Assembly (NCBI GenBank): GCA_028023455.1 | Contig: JAQFVV010006353.1 | Span: 806,001 to 870,000 of the forward strand | Source: Epiperipatus broadwayi | Lineage: Eukaryota; Onychophora; Udeonychophora; Euonychophora; Peripatidae | Direction of reading: 5' to 3' | Length of the DNA stretch: 64,000 nt | Shown: positions 43,885 through 55,699 of the stretch, one piece after another | How the letters are laid out: the number at the start of each line of letters is the position of its first letter | Numbering within the stretch: position 1 is the stretch's first letter | The notes under the pieces: generated by a model | Database searches by the model: none | What the model saw: the letters and a program-made list of their open reading frames with translations, nothing else | What the model was told of the DNA's origin: nothing | Made by a program: the position numbers and the translations under genes

Positions 43885-45430
43885 GGAATTTATAATAAAG
43901 TTAGATATAATTTTTTTATCTATGAATTAATGATGAATATTTGAATTATGAGTACAGAGAATATTTGAGAAAAATATGCATGGTTTACAATCTTTTTTGC
44001 TCGCTACTATGTAAAGTAATCAAGTATGAAAAAATATTAAACATTTTTTTAATCCATCGTAAGTTATAATTATTAATGTATTTGCGTGCTATAGACATAA
44101 TTTTAATTATATTTTTGATAATCATTTTGTTTTAAAACAATTTTTATTTCATATGTTTATAAAGCCAATTAAAATAATATAATAATTTTTATTTATTTTG
44201 ATTTTCTATTAATACTCTCCCAAAATGACTGTATTTAAATAGTTGATCTGCCCTCTAGTTATAATGTTTGATGATTTCTGAAATATGAATACAAACCTTT
44301 TCATATTATCTATTTTCATGTAGAGGATTGTCATTAACAGTTTCACTCAGAGTAGTAAATTTTAAATCATTTTGATTATTATTGGTAATCAGAAATGTCA
44401 ATTAAGTAAAAATAATTGACAATAATGACAATTAATTTAAAATTCACATCTCTGGCGAATTTGTTAATAACAAGCATCTATATAAGCAATAGATCGCTAT
44501 ATGAAACAATTCCTCATATTGCACCAATTATCAATCTCTGTAGCTAAAGGAAACACAGTCAGTCTGGGAGAGTATTTTCAATATCTTGCATATATTTAAG
44601 CATTGTAATCATTTTTATTTTAATTAGGGAGCATGGTTCTCCTGTCATCTTCAGTGCTCAACCCCTTGGAGCTTGCTCCGCTTATCCCCACTCATTCGGG
44701 GAGCTTATAGAAAAATAATTATTCCTAACACTTCTTTTTATACAATATATATAGAATGTTTTTGAAATTCCAACAATATTACATTAAAGGTGGATAAAAT
44801 TAGAAAAGAATGTCACCAAACACGTATATAGGATTTAAAATAACCTGATGTAAAATGTTACATAAAATCGTTACTTATGATTTTTTGTAAAACTTCTTAA
44901 TGTAGATTTGTATTTATAATTTATATTTCTGAAAGTAGGTTATTTATTGACAAAAAGAAAAGTTGAAGGAATGTAATAACAAAATTTTTTATCAATGCTT
45001 TCAAATTATTTTTTTTCAAAAGAAAAAAAAACGCTGAAAGATTCAAATTCATAAAACTTTTCTCAGTTTTTAATAACAGTAATAAAAGCTTCAGAAGATC
45101 ATTTAATTTAAAGAAATTTTTTTAAAAAAAACTATAAATTGCATTTACGAAAACTATAAAATTATTTACAAAATACAAATTTTAAATAATCAAGATCTAA
45201 TGCGTTTCATAAAATTGTCACTTCCGTTATCTAATAAAGATTCTAAAAGAATGTTTATTTCAAAGAAATGAAAAAAAAAAAAAAATCTATATGTTACATT
45301 TATATATTTTTTTTTTTTAAAAAAAAAAATTACTTAGAAAATAAAAATTTAAAATAATCCCAGTATAAATCGTTACATAAAATTCTCATTTAACATTACG
45401 AAATTCTGTCATTTATGATTTTATTTGTTT
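43885..45430. other. No gene seen
   Basis: AT-rich sequence with long A and T runs at 45270-45330. A small GC-rich hairpin-like block lies near 44660-44707 (GGAGCTTGCTCC, CATTCGGGGAGCTT). Confidence 0.45.
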
Positions 45431-45449
45431 AGATATATATGTATATTTA

Positions 45450-45790
45450 TTTCAATCTCACTATGTTTACACCATCTAGTGTAAGCTTTACTAATCAAGG
45501 GATAAGGGATGATAGTGCTTAATAAATCCTTATCCAGTACTGGTCCATTCAAATATTTCCAGACTAGAGTAATTTTGCTTTGCTTTGTTTATAAACAATT
45601 ATATGCTAGTATTGGAGATGTGATCATGTTTCACTACCATCTGGCATATATTAATTACTAAAGCTTAAACTAGATTGCATAATTGCAGTGAGATTGATAG
45701 AAATTGCTATTAGTGATAGCAAAAAGTGTAAGCAAAGATCATGTGATGTAATGTTGGTCATGCGATGTCTTACTGATTAATAAAAAAAGA
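45450..45790. repeat. FB-B palindromic element
   Basis: The left arm has CACCATCTAGTGTAAGCTTT and AATAAATCCTTATCCAGTAC; the right arm has CTACCATCTGGCATATATTA, CTTAAACTAGATTGCATAAT and AAAGATCATGTGATGTAATG. The centre has CCAGACTAGAGTAATTTTGC with a spacer replacing the usual block. Confidence 0.75.
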
Positions 45791-45794
45791 TACT

Positions 45795-46860
45795 GGAACT
45801 CACTTCTTGTCAAGCTTTTTACTAAAGAAAATTATATTCAAATATCATTTAAATGAATTTTAAAACAGTTTTTCCAATGCTATGAAGCAAATAAAAAAAT
45901 TAAACAAAATTTATCATAATTTTTTAATTTTAGACATGTCAAATCTAAAGCAAAAAAATCATTTTTTCGATTTAATGACCAGCAGTCCTGTCAATCATTT
46001 TGAGTTCGGGATTGCACCTCAATATCCGCTTGAGTCAAGAACATCAATTTGCACCAATATTTTCATATTTTCTGTTATCTTTTTGGACTTTTTATTAGTG
46101 GGACTGACAGTCGAGAAGCAACTGTTTCATTTTTAAACTTGGGGTAAATGTATACATTAAAAAATAAATAAAATAAAAGTAATGATGGCAAATTTACGTA
46201 AAAATAAAGAAATTAAATATTCCGCACATTGTCAATCGCTATGCAGGTGCATTCAATCACAAATATCAGACGTTAGTGGCTGCCCTTGCATTGTTGTAAT
46301 CAGTCATCCACGAGTACTAATGGGAATGTGGACAAGTCTATTTCTCCCTACATGAGAGTGACAATTTTGCATCCGTCCATATTTCGTCTGATTCATAAAA
46401 CTCCATATTTTTTTATTTGTTCGAATTATATAAATATGGATTGTAATTATGTGCTTGTGATACTGTTTCATCTAATCATATTTGAAACCTTAAAAATGCA
46501 CTAAAAAAGGTGCTGGAATGCCATTCCACCACATTACATGACAAAAAAAGCCCTGATTTAACATATATATATATTGTTTGAATCTAGGAGTGTTCAAAGC
46601 TTCAAAAATGAGAAGGAATTGCTGGCTTTGCTATTCAGAAATTTAATTCGATTTAAAATAATTAGTAGTAATAACTTTATTGATTTAAAATTGTCCCTGT
46701 GACTAAAGCTCTTAATTGCAATCATCTATATAAATAACAGATAGTGATATGAGATAATCTATAATCATATTGCACAACTTGTCAAAAGCTATACTAGCTG
46801 AATAGATCAACGATATTAAACATATTTTAGCATTATAATCATTTATTTTTGTTTATATAA
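45795..46860. other. No gene recognised
   Basis: An 84-codon plus frame at 45882-46136 and a 72-codon frame at 46286 lack family similarity or good splice signals. Confidence 0.4.
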
Positions 46861-46879
46861 ATATACATATATTTATATA

Positions 46880-47300
46880 AATACATAAAAGCAGCCAACA
46901 CTCAAACACTACCAATATCATTAACAATCAACAATCTTATTCTGTTGCCAAGGTAACCTCCTTTAATCAATAAAGGTGGAAATCCACCTTTATTTTATAG
47001 TCTAATATGTTAAATTAGACACTGAAAATTGCAACTTGACTACAGAGAGTGAAGCTATTAATAAAAAGAAGTTTAAATAAACCTCATTAAACAGGTAAAT
47101 ATAACTTGTTCTGAAAACGACTAATGAATAGTCAATTATAACTTTCAAATTGTGCTCCAATTATGTATTACTAAGATTATAAACCTAATAATGCTTAAGG
47201 CTGGATAGATATTAATGTAAATACACAAAAGCAGTCAATACTTAAATAATACCAATATCATTAACAATATCAGTGTGTTGTCATGACATTCTCCTTTATT
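46880..47300. repeat. Direct repeat pair and a 24-base hairpin
   Basis: AAGCAGYCAAYACTYAAA..ACCAATATCATTAACAAT occurs at about 46888 and 47230. Following the first copy is ATAAAGGTGGA-AA-TCCACCTTTAT at 46970-46993, a perfect 11-base stem. Confidence 0.7.
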
Positions 47301-47799
47301 ATTTATATATACAAACATCTATATATAAAAAATGTAAAGATCAGTTTGACTTTTGAAAATATAGAGAGGCAACTGTTGGGAATTGGACTGAAGAGAACTA
47401 TTGTTGAGAGTTGTAAAGAGATAATAACATGTCCATATCAATGAATGGAGTATATATGCAGTATTACAGCATAATTAGAGTTGAAGACATACCAGGTGTG
47501 GATTTGGAATAATTATTGGATTTGTTGTCTTTATATGTGTGTTGTGTTTGTGTTAATGAACATGAAAAATCGGATTTGTGTACATTGAGAATTCTTTTTT
47601 CGTTTGTATCGGTATAATTTTGCTTCATTTGTATCCGAGTTTTTTTCTAATTTTTCCATTCATGCGTTGAATGAAAATTAATATTTATAATTGCTGCTGT
47701 ATTAATATTCTTTCTGTTACATTCACTATTTATTTATAGTTTTGAACTTTTTTTGAAGTATCATTTTTTTTTTTTTTGTTTATTCAGCCAAACTTCATT

Positions 47800-48020
47800 T
47801 ATTCATTTTACACTAACAATCACTGTATGGCATTATGTGACCAACAAAACATCATCTGACTTCAAGCTTATACGTTACTATTCATAGCATATACTTCTAT
47901 TTTCACAACTTTTATGTCATCTTGTAATGTAATTTATTGATTATTAAAGCTTAAACTAGATGACATAAAAGGAGCAAGAATAGAAGAATCCGCTAATGAA
48001 TCATCATATGGGTAATTTGT
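47800..48020. repeat. Shortened FB-B-like element
   Basis: CAAAACATCATCTGACTTCAAG on the left and TTGATTATTAAAGCTTAAAC-TAGATGACATAAAAGGAGC on the right follow FB-B ends, with a shortened inverted left arm (CTTTTATGTCATC). Confidence 0.55.
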
Positions 48021-48029
48021 ATTTATAAG

Positions 48030-49010
48030 TAAATAAAATATATAATAACCATATATATTTATAATAAAAATAATATATACAAAAGCTTTTTGGAGGGTGA
48101 ATATTTTTATGCTTTCCTCAGCATAATTGTAATCTATTTTAATGTTTAATTTACATTGCATGCATAGCAGCATTTATAGTTTTTTATATATATAAAATTA
48201 ATCAGAGCAAATAATAAAACTGTGATAAAACATTATTGATGAGAACTATGGGGTTTAATTAATTTTATATATATAATAGATGTCACTAAGTATGTAATAT
48301 AAATTAAAGATTAAAATAAATTACATTTGTTTTGGTGAGCTTATAAAATATTGGCTGAAAAAAGCTTTTTTTTATATTGTTATTAAAAATATGTAGTTAT
48401 CGCTGTTATATATAAATATTTTATATTAGTAACAAATTGTATGAAAAAAACAGCATAATGTATTACATTTATTTATATTTCTGATGATGGCTAACAAACT
48501 AAATTTATTTTATTTAATTCTTCTATGATTTTGTCATATCTTTTCGTTACTTAAAATGTAATTTTTATCATTTGTATCCATTTTTTATGCTATATTTTTA
48601 AGATTTCTTTGGCTAATCATAGCTTTTTATTATCGAAGTTGCTTTCCACAATTTGACTTTTTATTTATAAGTTTATTTTTTCCTTTGTTACATTCACATT
48701 TATAATTAAATTAATCTTAACATTGTTTTCTTCTTTCTTTTTTTCTCTTCATGTTTTATGTATTTTACTGTCTTCAGCCATTTATGTTAGTACAGGATTC
48801 ACGTGTTAATTATCATCTCTGTGCTTATTGCGATAATGGGATTTTAAGTTTGAACTGGCACATATCCGATTCCAATCTTTTTTCTTTATTTTCTAATTTT
48901 ATATTTTTGTTTGTTTGTTTGTTGAGTAAGAATGGCTTTATTTCTTTACATGTAATTGTGAATGCTGGTGAAGTTAAATTTAATGTAATTATCATTTCTA
49001 ATTTATTGCA
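48030..49010. other. Upstream of TRIQK, no feature assigned
   Basis: The sequence is T-rich. It may hold the promoter or a 5' untranslated exon of the TRIQK-like gene, but no core promoter element stands out. The 89-codon frame at 48751 is out of register with the TRIQK start. Confidence 0.35.
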
Positions 49011-49021
49011 TAGTTTATGAT

Positions 49022-49082
49022 ATGGGTCGTAAAGATGCAGCACAATATCAGTTACCGGTGGATCAATACAGGAAACAAATAG
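49022..49082 (+). CDS. TRIQK: TRIQK-like protein, first coding exon (residues 1-20)
   Basis: The exon begins ATGGGTCGTAAAGATGCAGC and encodes MGRKDAAQYQLPVDQYRKQI, nearly identical to the start of vertebrate TRIQK. It ends with one base of a glycine codon at the donor ATAG|GTATTA. TRIQK is a small single-pass endoplasmic-reticulum membrane protein defined by three QxxK/R motifs and is linked to cell growth and morphology in Xenopus. The first two motifs, QYRK (residues 15-18) and QIGK (19-22), fall here or across the junction. It is too short to be found by open-frame length. Any 5' untranslated exon is unseen. Confidence 0.88.
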
Positions 49083-49864
49083 GTATTATTATTAATATTT
49101 CTTATATTATTACAATTAATATTTAGGTGCAATTTAATATTCACTGTCCACCATTTTGGACACTAGGGAATCTTCTGCCATTAAAAGTGTTTTAGATATT
49201 TTGTCCAACACACATAAAAATTTACACTTTTTTCAATTTAGTATATTTTTTTTGGTTGTTTTCTCATCCCTGGTGTTCGCCTAGAGATGTCGCTATTTCT
49301 AGGTCAATTCCTAGAAATATACCATTTCACCGGCCTTCACCCAACAAAAGAGGAAATTTTCTACATTATAAACGCAGAAAAGAGTCCTCATGTTATGTTG
49401 GACGGAGGCGGTGGCGGTGACAGAAGCCAACACAAATGAGACTTCTTTCTATGATAAAACACAGAAAGAGTTCCCGACGGCTGCCGGTTATGGCTTTTTT
49501 TTCTATGCTAAAAGCAAAGAGAAAGAAATGCCTTGATTGGCTGCCATAGTAGTTGATTTTGTTCATCATTTTCTCGTAATAGTAGAATATCTATTTTCTC
49601 TGTAGTTTCGTGTGAGAGTGTGTGTATTTGAAGCAGTCGTAGTTTTTTAAAATTTGATAAGACGTCTATTTTTTTTAATGTGTTGTAACTTACTTTACTG
49701 TTGTAAGTTTAGTAATAATGTCCTGAAGATTCCATTACGAATGGGTAACCCTCAAAAATTGCTTTTAAGGGTGCGGAACGGGAAAAAAATTTAAGGATCA
49801 CGCGAAAAGTACCGTTTTCACGAGAATTCGTCCGTGACAAGTTACTTTTGCTATATATATATAC

Positions 49865-50425
49865 GCACAAACAAAAACAACCCAGTGTCTAATTATTAGG
49901 AATTACTTGTCCAAAAAAGAAAATTAGTCGGGTATTATTATTATTATTTTTTTTTTGTTACATTTATTATTTCAAAATAAGATTAGTTTTTATATCTACA
50001 CACTAACAAAAACAACCCAGTTCCTGATTAATTACTGTCTTAAAAAAAAAAGAAAGCAAATTCAACGGGGTTTGGTTTTTTTCAATGGAGTATTTGAATT
50101 ACGGTATTTTTTATATATATATACACAAGATTTACCAAAAAAAAAAAAAGAAACCCACTTTCTGATTAATTACTGTCAAAAGAAACGCAAATTAGTCGGC
50201 TATCATTTTTAAATTTAGTATTTCAATAACGGTACCCTTTTTATATAGACAGAGTTAACAAAAACAACCCACTTTCTGATTCATTACTGTCCCCCCAAAA
50301 AAAAAGAAAACGGAAATTAGTCGGGTATCATTTTTCAATTGAATCTTTCAATGACGGTCCTTACTAATAGTAGTCGGGTATCAATTCTAAATTGTAGTAT
50401 ATAAATGACGTTACTTTTGATAGAT
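49865..50425. repeat. Four to five diverged tandem units of about 115-135 bases
   Basis: Each unit carries ACAAAAACAACCCA, CTGATTAATTACTGTC, an A-rich run, TTAGTCGGGTATCATT and an ATTTCAATRACGGTA block. The last unit is partial. Confidence 0.75.
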
Positions 50426-50429
50426 TTAG

Positions 50430-50780
50430 AATTACGTATTGCTTTTTTAATAAAAATAATTGATTTTTACTCTTGACCAAAAATACCGTAACTTTAAAAA
50501 AAGACACACATAAAGTCCCAAAAAAAAAATGAGAAAAAGCCCCGTAACTTTAAAGACACACACACAAATTCAAAAACAAGATAAGATTAATAAACATTTA
50601 CTTATTACGTCTTGCTTTTGAATAAAAGTATTGATTTACTCTTGCAAAAAAAAAAAAAAACCGTAACTTTAAAAAGACACACATAAAGTCCAAAAAAAAA
50701 AAGTTAGAAAAACACCGTAACTTTAAAAAGACACACACACACAAACTCAAAAACAAGATAAGATTAATAAACATTTACAA
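50430..50780. repeat. Two tandem units of about 170 bases
   Basis: Both copies contain TTACTCTTG, CCGTAACTTTAAAAAGACAC, CATAAAGTCC, a second CCGTAACTTTAAA, then CAAAAACAAGATAAGATTAA. The second copy starts near 50606. Confidence 0.85.
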
Positions 50781-51099
50781 AAATGAAAAAACTAACATCA
50801 TATAATAGTATTAGTTAGTAGAATATTTTATTACAAATCTAAGAAATCAGATCTTTTTAGATCAAATCGATCATTTAGGTCCGGCCCCGGAATCGTTATA
50901 TGTATATGTTTTTGATTAGCATCAATGCCATCCCGTGGCGAACACCAGGGAAAAGAAACAACCATTTTTTTTATATTGAATTTATTAGTTATGCACTTTT
51001 TTTTTCTGTAATCTGCTGCTATATAATAGGATTTTAATGTATCTCTCATAATTGAATATTTGATGACATTTACAATGTAGTGCATATTGATCGTTAAAC

Positions 51100-51860
51100 T
51101 CTAGATATTTTTGAAATTTTTATGTTTTCATTTAATATAATATGTTTGTTTTTGATTTTAGTAATTGTTACTTTCAATAATGTGGATATTTAATTAAGCT
51201 AATTTTTGGTGGCTCATTTCCTAATTTCTAATATTTGCTAAATATTGTTTTTTGATATGCCATATATTAAAAGTAAAATACTTAAGTATTGTTTTTCATT
51301 TTTTATTATGCTAATTTTTTGGTCATTTCCTAATCACTAATATTTTTGATATTTGATTTTGAGGTTTTTTTTTGGTCATTTTCTGATTATTAATTATATT
51401 TGATTTTGAGAGATATTTGATTTTTTTTTTTTGTCTATGAAAGTCCTGGGGGGGTTTGATCAAAATTGCAAATTTTTATGTGTATTAGAGAAAATATCTG
51501 GATTTTTTTTTTTATTAATTGAGGGGGATATTATCTAAACATCCTTTATCACTTGATTGTGTCACTGGTAGTTTTAGGGCTACCCTGGTGTCTAAAATGA
51601 TGGGAGAGCATACTAAATTGGCACCACTATTTATCAGCATTTCATTTTGTGGGAAGACTAATGTTAAAATTGTCAATTTGTCGATTAGCGTCCTGTTTAA
51701 ATTGCTCTGTTATTATTATTATTTTATGTCCTGTATATAAAGTAATGTTGGAAGATGGTAGTGATAGAGCATTACCTTAAAATTCAATCTTCAAGAATTT
51801 AAGAGACTAAAGAAGATAAAAGAGACAGAAAATAATGTTTATATTGGAAGCTTTATCCAG
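51100..51860. other. TRIQK intron 1, no gene seen
   Basis: The sequence is T-rich. A 73-codon plus frame at 51519-51740 has no family similarity or splice support. Confidence 0.4.
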
Positions 51861-52165
51861 TCATTAATGATCAAACAGTCTATTCTACCAAGGTCGTAGA
51901 AGTATTCTTGTCCAGGTTTGATTCCCATGCTAGTACTGTCACTGGTTAGGCCAGCAATACCTGAAGAAGAGGGAGAATAATACTACTCAAAACATTGTGC
52001 ATATACTAGCGTGTGTGCTATTTCTAACAGTTGAATGTACTTTGAAAATTTAAATGAAGTTAAATTTTTCTAAAGACATTGAATATTTAATATTAGATAA
52101 TGGAAATTATCCAGTATATAAATATAATCTATATATCCGCAATTTTTGTATAAGTGTTTACATTT
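51860..52165 (+). repeat. Rep-H copy
   Basis: It shows CTATTCTACCAAGG, CATGCTAGTACTGTCACTGG, AGAATAATACTACTCAAAAC, GTGTGTGCTATTTCTAACAG and TTTTTCTAAAGACATTGAAT in the order of 34720-35045. Confidence 0.7.
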
Positions 52166-52182
52166 AATATCCTTCTGCATAA

Positions 52183-52295
52183 TTCTGTGCAGTGGCAGAG
52201 TGGTAGACTCTGGAGCTTAAGGTCCTCGAATTGATTCTGGTTCTGGTACTTCCTGCACTTTTACGAGTTTCTGAATAATAAAGCCATTTATTTTA
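52183..52295 (+). repeat. tRNA-derived SINE-like element
   Basis: GTGGCAGAGTGGTAGACTCT looks like a tRNA D-arm and A box, and CGAATTGATTCTGG a B-box remnant. ACTTCCTGCACTTTTACGAG follows, then an AT-rich tail. It ends about 200 bases upstream of TRIQK exon 2. Confidence 0.5.
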
Positions 52296-52495
52296 TTTTC
52301 AATCATAACTTTAATGAGTTATTTTTTTTTTTATCTTGTATGGTTGTATTTTGGCATATTTTATGTTACTTATGTTGATTAAATTCACTTTTAATGAATT
52401 TTTTTTTTTGTAAATACTTAATTTATAATAAGCAAATTTTTAAAACAATTTTTTTTTACTATAATTATTATTTATGATATTATTTTTATTTTTAG

Positions 52496-52584
52496 GTAAA
52501 AAAGACTATACCAAAAGCAAGAAAGATGTGCAAATGTTAAAGCATAAAGCTTACATGAAAGATCAAACATCGTATAATGTCAAG
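52496..52584 (+). CDS. TRIQK: TRIQK-like protein, second coding exon (residues 21-50)
   Basis: The acceptor is a long T-rich tract ending TTTTTAG|GTAAAA and the donor is CAAG|GTATTA. The two leading bases complete the glycine codon from exon 1, then 29 codons follow, starting KKDYTKSKKDVQMLKHKAY. A third QxxK motif, QMLK, lies at residues 33-36; vertebrates instead have the third motif (QDYK) directly after QIGK. The exon ends in phase 0, just before the expected transmembrane segment. No exon for that segment or the acidic tail was recognised between 52585 and 64000, so the gene is incomplete here. Confidence 0.85.
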
Positions 52585-52734
52585 GTATTAGGAGTGCATA
52601 TATATATATACATTCTAATGATAGTTAATGAGTACGTAATTAAATTTTTGCTCATCAAATATGTAATGCTAAGAATATAAATCTCTTTTTGGAACAGATA
52701 TGTCTGAATACATTACTAAGATAATTTACAAGCT

Positions 52735-53270
52735 AGATTACCAAATATCATGAATCTGTAAATAATCCTCATCTTTTGTTATATCAATACCAGTCTCTTT
52801 TATCAGATAAAAGATGATCAGACAAGTAGATTGAAATTGATATAAGAAAAGATGGGCATTATTTACAAGTGCATTTAAATAATTCTTTGGGAATCTAGCT
52901 TGTGAATTATCTTAGTAATTTATTATATAATGAGCATTAATAGCTCTTAACAAGCTTTTCCGAATATCCCTATAACCCAGACCGGTTTCTAGCTGTTGGC
53001 TGTTGTCAGTGAGACGTTAGGATATTCAGACAAATGAGTGTTAATAGCTCTTAACAAGCTTTTCTGAATATTCCTATCCCAGACCAGTTTCTAACTGTTG
53101 ATTGTCATCAGAAGTCCTTATGACACCCAACAGCTAGAAACCGTTCCGGGGATAGGGATATTCAGAAAAGCCTCTTAAGAGTTTTTAACGCTCATTATAT
53201 AACATTTGTAATACAAGCTTATTAAATTAAGTCACGTGATGTATGACTTGATTTCCTTGCAATTAAAGCT
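52735..53270. repeat. FB-E element, partly duplicated
   Basis: The left end (TTATATAATGAGCATTAATA, CAAGCTTTTCCGAATATCCC) is present twice (52930 and 53040), then an inverted right arm ends AACGCTCATTATATAACATT. The outer right flank through CTTGATTTCCTTGC matches the 9.8 kb copy. A weak inverted pair with AAAAGATG also lies at 52760-52860. Confidence 0.75.
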
Positions 53271-54074
53271 TATTAATTTACTCAGATTTCTTTATTCTGA
53301 GAATAGAAAGTCTATAATATTAAAATTGTTATTAAAAAAAATGAAATCATAAGAAAAGTTAAAGAATCCCTGATGATTAATCTTCTTAATTCTGAGGACA
53401 TTAATCTTATGAAAATTTCTATTTGATATTAAAGGTACATGGTATTTGAAATGAATTTTGGAAATGATTAGTAATTTATTTTCACTTGAGAATGTATTTG
53501 TAAATAATGAAACTATGGTCATGAGAGAATTTTAGAATAAATTTGTTATTTTACTGTTATTTTAATGCTATATGATTTTATTTATTATTATATGTGTAGT
53601 ATCAGGTAGTATTTACATATATACACACACATATATATATATATATATACAAAATCAAGTTTAGATAATGAATTAGTGAATAATATATTTTAGTGATTTA
53701 AATAATAATTATATTAATTAAGATAAGTAAAGAAGCAATTGATAAATCTGTAATTGTACAAAAAAATCACAATTATTCTCATTTGCTTAAGTTTGCGATT
53801 TTAAGCTTAACGTTAAGAATGGGCTTAAGATAGTACAGTGAGATATCCTATCAAACAATTCTCTGCTTGAATAGATTTTCTAAACAAATAATGAATATTT
53901 ACTGTTATAAACTTGTAGTCATCGCTTATCATTATGTTTTTCAATTTTATGAAAACAAATTAATATATATATATATAAAATATTTTCCAAAAAACACTTT
54001 TTATTTAATTTGACAATTAGTGCACTAAAAACCAAAAAATATGTTTTTTCTTCAAACCCAACTTGAAATAATAG

Positions 54075-54480
54075 TATTTATAAATTAGTTAATTCAATCA
54101 CTAGATTTAAAGATAGTGATTGGATTAATTAATTTATGGATGTCCCACCCTTTTATTTCAAGCTACATGTAACAACTAAAACTGTGGTTGAAGAAAATTT
54201 TTTTTGATTTTTAATGCATTATTTTTTAGTTTTAATCTAAATTTCAATATTTTGCTACCAACTTTACAATTATTAATATTCAAATTTAAGAACTGAGAGT
54301 CTAAACAATGTCGCCATATTTCCAGTATTTGAAATGAAATTTAAGCACTTTAAAAATATTTCATAAAATTTTTATGTTATGAAAAGACAGCAAATTTTAG
54401 TTCAACAATCAAGAGAAATTGAAATTTCTTTCTTCATTTCTTTCAATTTTTATAATCTATAAACATTTTTTATTTGTTAT
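54075..54480 (+). repeat. Rep-G element
   Basis: It contains GATTGGATTAATTAATTTAT-GGATGTCC, TTTATTTCAAGCTAC, TTTTTAATGCATTATTTTTT, then GTCGCCATATTTCCAG and GACAGCAAATTTT, in the order of the 25.8-26.3 kb copy. Confidence 0.7.
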
Positions 54481-54481
54481 T

Positions 54482-54930
54482 AAAACAGGCAAAATTCTCT
54501 ATACAGTAGTGCCACTCAGTGTATGCCAGAGTAATCAATGGATGCCAGAAGGTTTGTGCATAAAATCCCTATCTAGTGTTTACTCATCCAATATTCCTGG
54601 ACTAATTTCTAGCTTATAGCTTTCATCAGTGAGGAGCCTTGGATCTGAGCGCACTGCACCTAAATCTTAGGATCTAATGTAACCCTACAGCAGCTACCTT
54701 TTATCTCTACTTAACTACAAAACTATGAAAATAAACTTGAAAACACAATAATATTTTCAATCCAAACTTATTAGCTTATATAGTCATATAGATCTGAACT
54801 CAGTTCAGTACCCATACATTTTGGTGTCTTTGGTTTTTTAATAACCATAGCCACCACTATCCTATTAGGCAGAATTGGTATTAAACCACTAAACACCACA
54901 TGATCACCATTTTTTATGTTTGCTCATAAC
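54482..54930 (+). repeat. FB-A single long arm with spacer
   Basis: It runs from TAAAACAGGCAAAATTCTCT through TTTCATCAGTGAGGAGCCTT, GATCTTAGG-like, and GGTGTCTTTGGTTTTTTAAT to AAACACCACATGATCACCAT. It is nearly co-linear with 32413-32850. A second FB-A arm follows directly. Confidence 0.8.
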
Positions 54931-54934
54931 TGTT

Positions 54935-55105
54935 ATTAAAACAGGCAAAACTCTCCATACAGTAGTGCCACTCAGTGTAAGCTAGATTAATCAATGGATG
55001 CATGAAGGCATGTGCATAAAATCCCTATCTAGTGCCTACTCATCCAATGTCCCCAGACTTGTTTCTAGCTTGTGGCTTTTATCAGTGAGGAGTCTTGGAT
55101 CTTGG
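54935..55105 (+). repeat. FB-A left arm next to a Merlin-type transposase relic
   Basis: AACAGGCAAAACTCTCCATA to TTTATCAGTGAGGAGTCTTG is intact. After CTTGGATCTTGG the sequence switches to transposase-derived coding sequence, without the usual FB-A spacer. Confidence 0.75.
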
Positions 55106-55580
55106 AAGCCCTAACAAAGTCGTTGAAATTGATGAGAACCTCTTCACAAAGTTAAAAAACCAAGCCAGGTGAATACTTTCTGAACAGTGGATATTTCATG
55201 GCTTGTGCATAGAGATTGACAAGTGTTTCATCATCACAATTGATGACAAAACAATAGCAACTCTTATGGAAACCATCAAACAAAATGTGCAAGAGGCTCC
55301 ACAATTTATTGAACTCTTGGAAAGTGTATAAAACTGATGAATTATGAGCTGCAGGCTATGACCATTTTTTGTGTGAATCACAAATATAATTTAGTAAATC
55401 CAGAAACTAGGGTTGACACTCAGAGCATCAAAAGACTGGGGTTCAGTGAAATGGCATAATAAACAACACTGAGGAATAGCATGTCAGCATCTAGATTCCT
55501 ATGTGGTGGAATTTACGTGGCAGAGACTGCATAAAGATGATGAGTTCATTTGCATCATGGATAAGATTAAAAAAAAATCA
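55105..55580 (+). pseudogene. Merlin/ISXO2-like DDE transposase relic
   Basis: Conceptual reading with stops gives NKVVEIDENLFTKLKNQAR, EQWIFHGLCIEIDKCFIITI, a TLMETIKQNVQEAPQFIELL segment, WGSVKWHNKQH, and HLDSYVVEFTWQR. This is the order of the ISXO2-like (Merlin, IS1016-related) DDE domain: VEIDE..F, QWIFGG, CFI..V.DR, LD.YL.EF.WR. At least six stops and small indels make it non-functional. The N-terminal region is missing and replaced by an FB-A arm. Confidence 0.75.
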
Positions 55581-55699
55581 GTCCGCCATATTGATTTTGT
55601 TAAAATAAAAACTTATTAATTTAATTTTTTTGTATGTTTTAATTTTAAAAGTGTACTAATTTAATTTTTTTAAATTTATTTTTTGTTTTTAACAAAATT

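Larger units (their letters stand above)
49235..50965. repeat. Composite region in TRIQK intron 1 bounded by inverted ends
   Basis: The left end (TTTTTTTGGTTGTTTTCTCA then TCCCTGGTGTTCGCC) pairs with the right end (GGCGAACACCAGGG then AAAAGAAACAACCATTTTTTT). Inside are a GC-richer block (49265-49560), and two tandem arrays (49865-50425 and 50430-50780). I cannot assign a transposon class. Confidence 0.55.

Noticed and set aside
50831-51085. 84-codon minus-strand frame at the right end of the composite region
   Set aside because: It crosses the inverted end of a repeat and has no recognisable family; only the part near GPDLNDRFD looks protein-like.
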